Source: Streptomyces spinosisporus
GTDB lineage: Bacteria; Actinomycetota; Actinomycetes; Streptomycetales; Streptomycetaceae
Assembly: GCF_022698145.1 (NCBI RefSeq)
Contig: NZ_JALDAX010000005.1
Location: forward strand, 310,001 to 374,000
Reading direction: 5' to 3'
Length of the DNA: 64,000 nt
Below are positions 22,769 through 29,668 of the stretch, piece by piece. Below the pieces are notes generated by a model, which made no database searches, was not told where the DNA came from, and saw only the letters and a program-made list of their open reading frames with translations. The translations under genes and the position numbers were made by a program. Each line of letters starts with the position of its first letter. Position 1 is the first letter of the stretch.

Positions 22769-24100
22769 TCACCCGGTGACGACGACCGACGCCTTGTCGT
22801 TGCTCGCGTCGGGATCGTGCCGCCCGGATGCGCCGCCCGGAGCGGGCGAGGCGGTGGGGCCGGACGTCTGGTCCTCCAGGCGCACGCTGCCGGTGGAGGG
22901 TTCGCCGAGCCGCAGGGTGAACTCGAAGGTGTGCGCCTTGCCCGGGTCCAGGCCCTGGACGTCGCAGGTGTACGTGTATCCGTCGTTGTCGCAGTAGGGC
23001 TCGTACACGCCGTCGTCGATCTCCGTCATGGGCTCTTTGAGGACGTCGGTGCCGGGGGGCGGGCTGAAGACGAGCCGGGTGGTGTAGCCGGGGTTGCCGG
23101 GGCCGTTGTTGCGGACGGTGAGGCCGACCTTGCGGGTGTCGCCGGGGTCGCCGTGCAGGTCGGCGCCGGAGACCGCGTAGTCGGCGCCGGTGGCGAGCCG
23201 GACGTCGACGAAGTCGCCCGCCTTGGTGAACCTGCCGTGGGGCGTCTTCACGGCCTCGGCCCGCAGGGCGGGCCCGTCCCCGTGCTCGCCCCCCTCGGAG
23301 ACGGTCTGGTTCGGTCCCGGTCCTGCCTTCAGCGGCCAGACCATGCGGCCGAAGGAGCCGTACATCGTCGTCCGGGAGGCGCGCAGGCGCAGGGCGGGCC
23401 GGACGGCGACGCTCTTTCCGGGCGCGATCCGCACGCCAGGGAAGCTGCACACCGCCTGGCTGCCGTGCTGCAGGTCCGGGTACCGGCAGTTGGCGTGGCG
23501 CTGCACGAACGCGAGATCGCCGGCGTTGACGACGAGCGCCAGCCCCCGCACGGTCACGTCGCCGGTGTTGCGGACGACCACCGGGTACGTCACCTCGGCG
23601 CCGGGGCGAACTCCCTTGTCCGGGGCGGGAGTCAGCAGTTCGAGGACCGGCTCGCCGACGACCACCCGGGTGCGCGCGGTGAGTTTCTCGCCGTCCGTCA
23701 TGACGTACGTCAGGCGCAGGTACCCGGTGTCGCCGGGCTTGCTGCCCTTCGCCGGGAGCGGGGCGAACGCGTCCGTGGTGAGGCCGAGGAGGCGCGCGGC
23801 CGGACCCTCGCAGACGACGTGGGTGGCACTGCCCCGGCAGTTCGTGCTGTCGTCGCGCAGCCGCACGGCGCCCTCCGAGCCGGCCTCGACGTCCACGGTC
23901 AGCCGCCGGGCGCCCGGGGCGTAGGAGCCGGGGCCGTCGACACGCAGCGGGAAGACCTTCTTGCCGCCGTTCGTCGGAACATAGAAGATCTCGGGTGCGG
24001 AGAGGGAGAACGCTTTCTCGTCGCCGGTGCACGCGGTGAGAGCACCGAGCAGCAGGGCTCCGGTGAGAGCCAGGCGCGTGAAACACCGTCGGCGCCGCAC
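22769..24100 (-). CDS. Secreted lipoprotein with CARDB/DUF11-like beta domains
   Basis: A 443-residue exported protein starting at GTG. It has a signal peptide with an arginine-rich head (RRRRCFTRLALTGALLLGA in pieces) and the lipobox LTAC at about 21-24, so it is probably anchored to the outer face of the membrane. The mature part is beta-rich. VTYPVVVRNTGDVTVRGLAL in pieces and KVGLTVRNNGPGNPGY in pieces are the pattern of CARDB/DUF11 immunoglobulin-like modules. Two cysteine pairs are likely disulfides. The C-terminus is Pro/Gly/Ser-rich. It converges on the Ltp-type gene with 15 bp between stops. No enzymatic motif is seen, and the role is unknown. Confidence 0.75.
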   Translation of the reverse strand: MRRRRCFTRLALTGALLLGALTACTGDEKAFSLSAPEIFYVPTNGGKKVFPLRVDGPGSYAPGARRLTVDVEAGSEGAVRLRDDSTNCRGSATHVVCEGPAARLLGLTTDAFAPLPAKGSKPGDTGYLRLTYVMTDGEKLTARTRVVVGEPVLELLTPAPDKGVRPGAEVTYPVVVRNTGDVTVRGLALVVNAGDLAFVQRHANCRYPDLQHGSQAVCSFPGVRIAPGKSVAVRPALRLRASRTTMYGSFGRMVWPLKAGPGPNQTVSEGGEHGDGPALRAEAVKTPHGRFTKAGDFVDVRLATGADYAVSGADLHGDPGDTRKVGLTVRNNGPGNPGYTTRLVFSPPPGTDVLKEPMTEIDDGVYEPYCDNDGYTYTCDVQGLDPGKAHTFEFTLRLGEPSTGSVRLEDQTSGPTASPAPGGASGRHDPDASNDKASVVVTG

Positions 24101-24266
24101 CAGTTACCCCCCGCCTCTCCTCGACGTATCCCGGCGATCCGGAGATCAACGTACTGCGAACGCACCTTCGGCGTGGCGAGCAGGTCGTGGTCCGGATGCG
24201 GCCCGAGCGGTGGCTGTCGTCCGACCTCGGCTCGGTCTGAGCCGCGGCACACGTGACAATCGGGGT

Positions 24267-24932
24267 ATGGGACAGGATCTGCACGGGCTGCTGAGGTCAC
24301 TGCGGGTGTGGGACCCGGAGGTGACGGCGCTGCCGCCGTTCGACCCGGCGACCGCCCCCGCCGAACCCCTCGGCCTGTTCACCACCTGGTTCGCGGAGGC
24401 GGTGGCGGCCGGCCAGCCCGAGCCGCACACCATGTCGCTGGCGACCGCCGACGAGGCGGGCCTGCCGGACGTGCGGATCGTGATGCTGCACGGCGCGGAC
24501 GCGGACGGCTGGTCGTTCGCGACCCATGCGACCAGCCGCAAGGGCGAGCAGCTGGCGGTCCGTCCGCATGCCGCCCTCGCCTTCTACTGGCCGGTCCTGG
24601 GCCGCCAGGTCCGCGTCCGCGGCCCGGTCACCGCCGCCCCGTCCGAGGAGTCCCGGCGCGACCTGCACGCCCGCTCCACCGGCGCCCTGGCCGCCGCCCT
24701 GACCGGCCGCCAGAGCGAAATCCTCGGCTCGCTGGAGGAGTTGGCCCGGGAGTCCCGGGCGGCCTGGGACCGCGCCCGGCAGAACCCGGACGCCCCGGCC
24801 CCCTCCTGGACCCTGTACCACCTGCGCCCGCACACCGTGGAGTTCTTCCAGGGCGACGCGGACCGACGCCACGTACGGCTGAACTACCGCCGTACGGACG
24901 GGGGTTGGGCGCGCGAGCTACTGTGGCCGTAG
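24267..24932 (+). CDS. pdxH: Pyridoxamine 5'-phosphate oxidase
   Basis: A 221-residue FMN split-barrel enzyme that oxidises pyridoxine or pyridoxamine 5'-phosphate to pyridoxal 5'-phosphate. It has PHTMSLATADEAGLPDVRIVMLHG in pieces (FMN-binding), FATHATSRKGEQLAVRPHAALAFYW in pieces, RQVRVRGPV, and the C-terminal dimerisation segment HTVEFFQGDADRRHVRLNYRR in pieces, ending ARELLWP. Typical enzymes end RLxP; here the end is LWP, so a specialised paralog is possible. ATG at 24267 gives a normal length. It appears monocistronic and outside the regulon. Confidence 0.83.
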   Translation: MGQDLHGLLRSLRVWDPEVTALPPFDPATAPAEPLGLFTTWFAEAVAAGQPEPHTMSLATADEAGLPDVRIVMLHGADADGWSFATHATSRKGEQLAVRPHAALAFYWPVLGRQVRVRGPVTAAPSEESRRDLHARSTGALAAALTGRQSEILGSLEELARESRAAWDRARQNPDAPAPSWTLYHLRPHTVEFFQGDADRRHVRLNYRRTDGGWARELLWP

Positions 24933-24960
24933 GAACAGGAACAGGCCACTCCCGCCCCTC

Positions 24961-25557
24961 CTACGACGGCTCCGGATCCGTGGCCAGCCGTCCGTGCAGG
25001 TGGACGTCGCGGAAGTCGTCGTGGCGGCCCGACGCGAACATCGCGCCCCGCAGGGTGCCTTCGTAGCGGTAGCCGCACAGCTCGGCGACGCGGCAGGAGG
25101 CGTCGTGGCCGAGGGCGTGGCCGAGTTCCAGGCGGTGCAGGCGCAGTTGGGTGTGGGCCCAGCGGGAGGCCAGGTTCAGGGCGCGTACGGCGACGCGGCG
25201 GCCGCGGGCCTCGGGCAGCACCCAGTAGCCGACGCGGCCGACGCTCAGCACGGGCTCGATGGCCTGGAGGCCGATGCTGCCCAGCACCGCCCCGCTCGTG
25301 GCGTCGACGACGCAGTACGTGACCGAGGTCCCCTCCACGGTCTCCCGCGCCTTCGTGCGCAGGGACTCCCGGGCGCTGTCGAGGTCGGTGACCGGTTTGA
25401 GCGGGGTGTTCCAGCGCTGGAACTCCGGGTCCGTGATCCCGCGCAGCCAGTCCGCGACATCGGCGTCCGAGTCCGCGTCCCACATGCGCAGCCGGATGCC
25501 GTCGCCGTGCAGTTCGGGAACGGGGGCGGCGAGGTGCTGTTCGTCGGTGGAGGCCAT
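24961..25557 (-). CDS. GNAT-family N-acetyltransferase
   Basis: A 198-residue protein of the RimJ/RimL-like GNAT type. It shows DGIRLRMWDADSDADVADWL in pieces, FQRWNTPL, then the acetyl-CoA segment GYWVLPEARGRRVAVRAL in pieces, LHRLELGHALGHDASCRVAELCGY in pieces and EGTLRGAMF. The Q/R-x-x-G-x-G/A type loop is present as EARGRRVA. The ATG at 25557 is chosen because upstream sequence lacks the family pattern. It may acetylate a protein N-terminus or a small molecule. It is convergent with pdxH and just downstream of the DUF35 gene, 31 bp away on the same strand, so partial co-transcription is possible. Confidence 0.83.
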   Translation of the reverse strand: MASTDEQHLAAPVPELHGDGIRLRMWDADSDADVADWLRGITDPEFQRWNTPLKPVTDLDSARESLRTKARETVEGTSVTYCVVDATSGAVLGSIGLQAIEPVLSVGRVGYWVLPEARGRRVAVRALNLASRWAHTQLRLHRLELGHALGHDASCRVAELCGYRYEGTLRGAMFASGRHDDFRDVHLHGRLATDPEPS

Positions 25558-25588
25558 CGCCCCATTCAAGCCCGTACGTGCGCCCGCG

Positions 25589-25984
25589 TCACTCGCGGGG
25601 GCGGAACACCGGCGTCCCCTCCCGGAACGCGACCTCCAGCTCCATCCCCGCCCGCAGCCCGCTCTCCTGTGCCTCAACGACCTCCGTCATCATGCGCGGC
25701 CCCTCCGCGAGGTCGACCACGGCGGCGACGTACGGCGTCCGCCCCCCGAAGGGCGGCAGGTCGTTGCGGTGGACCACGGACCAGGTGTAGAGCACGGCCC
25801 GGCCGCTCGCCGGTTCCCACTCGACGTCCTCGCTCCAGCAGTACGGGCAGAACTCCCGCGGGTAGTGATGGGCCCGCCCGCACGCCCCGCACCGGCGGAT
25901 CAGCAGCCGGCCCCCGGCCGCCGCGTCCCAGTACGTCCGCGTGAAGGCGTCCGCCTCCGGTACGTCGAAACGGGGGCCGCTCAT
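25589..25984 (-). CDS. DUF35 OB-fold/zinc-ribbon protein, second copy
   Basis: A 131-residue acyl-CoA-binding protein. It has the zinc ribbon RRCGACGRAHHYPREFCPYCWS in pieces (CxxC pairs at about 32-35 and 46-49) and the OB fold from GRAVLYTWSVVHR. Its ATG overlaps the stop of the DoxX gene (ATGA), so the two are coupled and share the operator at 26438. It probably pairs with the second Ltp-type protein (21584), encoded 4 kb away in the same regulon, because Ltp-type aldolases need such partners. Confidence 0.87.
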   Translation of the reverse strand: MSGPRFDVPEADAFTRTYWDAAAGGRLLIRRCGACGRAHHYPREFCPYCWSEDVEWEPASGRAVLYTWSVVHRNDLPPFGGRTPYVAAVVDLAEGPRMMTEVVEAQESGLRAGMELEVAFREGTPVFRPRE

Positions 25985-26433
25985 CCGAAGAGCCCCAGGG
26001 CGCCGTCGAGCGACCAGCTCTGCCAGGACATGCCGAACAGCCCGACCAGCGACATCAGCGCCATCATCGAGTTCTGCCCCTGCTCGGCCACCTCGTGGAT
26101 CATGAGCGTGAAGTAGAGGACGTTCAGCAGCAGCCCGCCCACCAGGGCGACCGGCGTCAGGAACCCGGCGACGAGCCCCAGCCCGATCGCCAGCTCCGCG
26201 TACACCACGACGTACGCCATGGTGCGCGGCCGGGGCGCCACCATCACCTCGAAGCCGGACCGTACGGCGTTCCAGCGGTGCTTCGCGGCGATCGACGCCG
26301 CCCACCGGATCCCGGTCCCGCGCTCGAACCAGGCCTTGCGGTCCTTGTGCCGCCAGCTCTCCAGCCACCACAACCCGAGGCCGATGCGCAGCACGGCCAG
26401 CCACTCGGCGCCACTGAGCCAGATCGAGTCCAT
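25981..26433 (-). CDS. DoxX-family membrane protein
   Basis: A 150-residue protein with four predicted membrane segments: about 12-25, LRIGLGLWWLESW; 72-95, VVYAELAIGLGLVAGFLTPV in pieces; 97-112, GGLLLNVLYFTLMI; and 122-140, SMMALMSLVGLFG. DoxX-like proteins are quinone-associated or redox-linked membrane components. The start is 5 bp from the operator, which makes a leaderless or very short-leader transcript likely, with the repressor site at the start of the message. It is co-translated with the DUF35 protein. A link to the pathway's electron transfer is possible but only inferred. Confidence 0.83.
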   Translation of the reverse strand: MDSIWLSGAEWLAVLRIGLGLWWLESWRHKDRKAWFERGTGIRWAASIAAKHRWNAVRSGFEVMVAPRPRTMAYVVVYAELAIGLGLVAGFLTPVALVGGLLLNVLYFTLMIHEVAEQGQNSMMALMSLVGLFGMSWQSWSLDGALGLFG

Positions 26434-26437
26434 GAAT

Positions 26438-26452
26438 CTGACGGTACGTCAG
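26438..26452. promoter_or_regulatory. Palindromic operator, copy 7 (CTGACGGTACGTCAG)
   Basis: A 7-1-7 palindrome with one mismatch and extended symmetry (AATCTGACGG on the left, CGTCAGATA on the right). It ends 5 bp from the DoxX start codon. The divergent flavin monooxygenase starts 190 bp away, so its control by this site is doubtful. Confidence 0.78.
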
Positions 26453-26642
26453 ATACGCCGATCCCGGAACCCTGCACGCCACCCGCGACCGCACAGCGCG
26501 AAGACCCCCACCCTCGAACCCCCACAACCAAGTGGCCTACGTCACAAGCCCCACCCACTCCTCCTACACACGTGATCAATCCGAAACCAATTCCGGGCTT
26601 GACCGAGACCCATCAACCTGGTGCGTGATTACGCTCGCGCAC

Positions 26643-27830
26643 ATGGCCGACTCCACACCGTCCGCAAGACCCTCGGGTCGCCCCGTCCACGTCATCGGCG
26701 GCGGCCCCGGCGGGCTCGCCGTCGCACACGCGCTGCGCGCCCGGGGCATACGTGCCGTCGTCCTGGAGAAGTCCGACCGGGTCGGCTCGGCCTGGCGGGG
26801 CCACTACGACCGCCTCCACCTGCACACCACCCGCCGCCTGTCCGCCCTCCCCGGCCTGCCGATGCCGCGCCGTTTCGGGCGCTGGGTGTCCCGGGACGAC
26901 GTGGTGCGGTACCTGGAGAAGTACGCCGAGGTCCACGAGCTGGAGATCGTCACCGGCGTCGAGGTCTCACGCGTCGAGCAGGCACCCGACGGCTCCGGCT
27001 GGCTGCTGCACGCCACCGGGGGCCGGGAGCTGACCGGCGCGGCCGTCGTCGTGGCCACCGGCCACAACCACACCCCGTACGTTCCCGACTGGCCCGGCCG
27101 GGAGTCCTACGGCGGCGAGTTCCTGCACGCCGGTCAGTACCGCAACGCAGGCCCCTACGCCGGGCGCGACGTGCTGGTCGTCGGCGTCGGCAACACCGGG
27201 GCGGAGATCGCCGTCGACCTGGTGGAGGGCGGCGCCTCGCGGGTGCGGCTGGCGGTCCGGACGGTGCCGCACATCGTGCGCAGATCCACCGCGGGATGGC
27301 CCGCACAGCGCACCAGCATCCTGGTGCGGCGGCTGCCGGTGCACCTGGTCGACCGGCTCGCCCGGCCCGTGGCGAAGCTCAGCGTGCCGGACCTGTCGGC
27401 GCACGGGCTGCCGCGCCCGGACACCGGTCTGTACAGCAGGGTCAAGGAAGGGTCCATCCCGGTGCTCGACGTCGGCCTCATCGACGCGGTGCGCGCGGGC
27501 CGCATCGAGATCGTGGCCGCCGTCGACGGCTTCGAGGACGGCAAGGTGATCCTCGCCGACAGCAGCCGTATCTCGCCGGACGCCGTCATCGCCGCCACCG
27601 GATACGTCCGCGGCCTTGAGGGTCTCGTCGGCCATCTCGGCGTACTGGACGACCGCGGCCGACCGGTCGTCCGGGGCGCCCACACCCCGGAGAACGCCCC
27701 CGGCCTCTACTTCCAGGGCTACACCAACCCGATCAGCGGCAATCTCCGCGAGATCGCGATCGACGCCGAGAAGATCGCGAAGGCCGTGGTGAAGAGCCGC
27801 GGGGACGCCCTGTCCCGGCTGCCCGCGTGA
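26643..27830 (+). CDS. Flavin-containing monooxygenase
   Basis: A 395-residue FAD/NADPH monooxygenase. It has the FAD-binding VIGGGPGGLAVAHALRARG in pieces at about 17-35, LEKSDRVGSAWRGHYDRLHLHT in pieces, the linker VVVATGHNHTPYVPDW in pieces, the FMO signature region FLHAGQYRNAGPYAGRDV in pieces, and the NADPH loop VVGVGNTGAEIAVDL in pieces. The late ATGY motif reads IAATGYVRGLEG. It is close to the YUCCA/indole-3-pyruvate type of single-component monooxygenases. The ATG at 26643 is used. A TTGACC element lies 45 bp upstream with no well-spaced -10. It may be an oxygenase for the pathway or an unrelated detoxifier. Confidence 0.85.
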   Translation: MADSTPSARPSGRPVHVIGGGPGGLAVAHALRARGIRAVVLEKSDRVGSAWRGHYDRLHLHTTRRLSALPGLPMPRRFGRWVSRDDVVRYLEKYAEVHELEIVTGVEVSRVEQAPDGSGWLLHATGGRELTGAAVVVATGHNHTPYVPDWPGRESYGGEFLHAGQYRNAGPYAGRDVLVVGVGNTGAEIAVDLVEGGASRVRLAVRTVPHIVRRSTAGWPAQRTSILVRRLPVHLVDRLARPVAKLSVPDLSAHGLPRPDTGLYSRVKEGSIPVLDVGLIDAVRAGRIEIVAAVDGFEDGKVILADSSRISPDAVIAATGYVRGLEGLVGHLGVLDDRGRPVVRGAHTPENAPGLYFQGYTNPISGNLREIAIDAEKIAKAVVKSRGDALSRLPA

Positions 27831-27831
27831 C

Positions 27832-27894
27832 GTAGAAACGCTCAACCCGTCGCCGCCCGGATGATGTAGAAACCCTCAACCCGTCGCTGCCCGG
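27832..27894 (+). repeat. Two 29-bp direct repeats before the amine oxidase gene
   Basis: Copies at 27832-27860 and 27866-27894 match at 27 of 29 bases and are set 34 bp apart. Each begins GTAGAAAC(G/C)CTCAACCCG and ends GCCCGG. They begin just after the monooxygenase stop and lie about 120 bp before the amine oxidase start. Three helical turns of spacing would place both copies on one face of the DNA, which suits a regulator binding in tandem. Confidence 0.6.
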
Positions 27895-28011
27895 CTCCCG
27901 TTGCCCATGCGTCAGATGTGACGGGAGCGTTGAAGCGTGCCGCCTTTCGGGGCCAGAATCTGAACACTGCTCACTTTCTGGCTCCACACTCTCTCCACAC
28001 GGAGGATGCAC

Positions 28012-29517
28012 GTGGCACGCGAAAGACAGCACAACCCCCTTGGTCTCTCCCGGCGTTCCCTGCTCGGCGGCGCCGCCGCCACCGCGGGCGCCGTCACCCT
28101 CGCCGGCACCGCGGCAGGCCCGGCGGCCGCGGCGAGCACGCGGACCGTGGACGTCGCGATCGTCGGCGGCGGGCTCGCCGGACTGACGGCGGCCCGCGAC
28201 CTGGTGGCCGCCGGCAGGACCGTCGCCGTCCTCGAGGCCCGCGACCGGGTCGGCGGCCGGGTCGTCAACCTGCCGCTCGCCAACGGCGGCGTCACCGAGG
28301 GCGGCGGCGAGTTCATCGGCCCCACCCAGGACCGCATCAAGGCGCTCGCCGACTCACTGGGCGTGGCGACCTTCACGACCTACAACACCGGCAAGAACCT
28401 CCTCTACAAGGACGGCAAGAAGACCCCGTACGCCACCGACGGCATCCTCGGCTCGGTGCCGCCGATCGACGCGGCCGGTCTCGCCAACGCGGCGATCGTG
28501 CAGGCCTCCCTCGACGACATGGCCAAGCAGATCCCGCTGGACGCGCCCTGGACCGCGGCGAAGGCCGCCGAGTGGGACAAGCAGACCTTCGAGAGCTGGC
28601 TGAACGCCAACGCGATCGTGCCCTCGGCCAAGTTCCTGCTGGACGTGGCCTGTACGTCGATCTTCTCGGCCCAGCCCCGCGAACTCTCCCTGCTCTTCGT
28701 CCTCTTCTACATCGCGGCCGCGGGCAACGAGTCCAACGTCGGCACCCTGGAACGCCTCACCGACACCGCGAACGGCGCCCAGGAGTCCCGGTTCGTCGGC
28801 GGCTCCCAGCAGGTGCCGATCAAGCTGGCCGCCGCGCTCGGCGACCGGGTGGTGCTGAGCGCGCCGGTGCGGTCGATCGTGCGGTCGGGCAGCGGCTACG
28901 TCGTCACGGCCGACGGCATCACGGTGAAGGCGAGGAAGGTCGTCGTCGCCGTACCGCCGCCGCTCGCGGCCCGCATCACCTACGACCCCCTGCTCCCGGC
29001 CGCCCGCGACCAGTTGAGCCAGCGGCTGCCGATGGGCTCGATCGGCAAGGCGATCGCCGTCTACGACAGCCCCTTCTGGCGGGCCGACGGCCTCAACGGC
29101 CAGGTGGTCAGCGACTCCGGCGTGGTCCGCTCGACCTTCGACAACTCCCCGCCCGATGCCTCCTACGGCGCCCTGATGGGCTTCATCGAGGCCGACGAGA
29201 TGCGGGAGTACGACGCGGCGGGCGTGGACGAGGTGAAGGCCGCCGTCCTCAAGGACTACGCGACCTACTTCGGCGAGAAGGCCAAGTCCCCCACCTCCTT
29301 CGTCCTGCAGCGCTGGGACAACGAGGGCTTCTCCCGCGGCGGCCCGGTCGCCTACGCCCCGCCCGGCGTCCTGACGGAGTACGGCGCCGCCCTGCGCGAG
29401 CCGGTCGGCGGCATCCACTGGGCGGGCACCGAGACCTCCACGCACTGGAACGGCTTCATGGACGGGGCCGTGCGCTCGGGCGAGCGGGTGGCCAAGGAGG
29501 TCCTGGCGGCGCTGTAG
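28012..29517 (+). CDS. Tat-exported flavin amine oxidase
   Basis: A flavin monoamine-oxidase family protein of about 501 residues. A twin-arginine signal SRRSLLGGAAATAGAVTLAG in pieces ends AAGPAAAAS near residue 42. The FAD-binding DVAIVGGGLAGLTAARDLVAAG in pieces follows, with LEARDRVGGR. The C-terminal FAD region contains GIHWAGTETSTHWNGFMDGAVRSGERVA in pieces. It probably oxidises amines or polyamines outside the cytoplasm, giving aldehyde, ammonia and hydrogen peroxide. The GTG at 28012 is preferred because GGAGG ends 6 bp before it; the ATG at 28006 touches that site. Confidence 0.87.
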   Translation: MARERQHNPLGLSRRSLLGGAAATAGAVTLAGTAAGPAAAASTRTVDVAIVGGGLAGLTAARDLVAAGRTVAVLEARDRVGGRVVNLPLANGGVTEGGGEFIGPTQDRIKALADSLGVATFTTYNTGKNLLYKDGKKTPYATDGILGSVPPIDAAGLANAAIVQASLDDMAKQIPLDAPWTAAKAAEWDKQTFESWLNANAIVPSAKFLLDVACTSIFSAQPRELSLLFVLFYIAAAGNESNVGTLERLTDTANGAQESRFVGGSQQVPIKLAAALGDRVVLSAPVRSIVRSGSGYVVTADGITVKARKVVVAVPPPLAARITYDPLLPAARDQLSQRLPMGSIGKAIAVYDSPFWRADGLNGQVVSDSGVVRSTFDNSPPDASYGALMGFIEADEMREYDAAGVDEVKAAVLKDYATYFGEKAKSPTSFVLQRWDNEGFSRGGPVAYAPPGVLTEYGAALREPVGGIHWAGTETSTHWNGFMDGAVRSGERVAKEVLAAL

Positions 29518-29582
29518 GGCCTGTCGCTGCGCGCACAGGGGGCCTGTTGTTCCGCGAGCATTTGAGGTCGTCCGACCAGTTC

Positions 29583-29621
29583 CTGACATGGCGTCAGTTC
29601 AGTAATCTGACAGTGCGTCAG
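29583..29621. promoter_or_regulatory. Tandem palindromic operators, copies 8 and 9
   Basis: CTGACATGGCGTCAG at 29583-29597 and CTGACAGTGCGTCAG at 29607-29621 are 24 bp centre to centre. A further half site (GCGTCAG) ends at 29636. Their arms have G where consensus has C at the ninth position, but the CTGAC and CGTCAG halves are intact. They precede the ADP-forming ligase and hydratase operon. Confidence 0.72.
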
Positions 29622-29668
29622 TTACTGGCGCGTCAGACATGTGCTGTCACACAGGAGCGGGCGGACCG

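Noticed and set aside
27832..27894. CRISPR array
   Set aside because: Only two repeat copies with a 5-bp spacer and no cas genes nearby.
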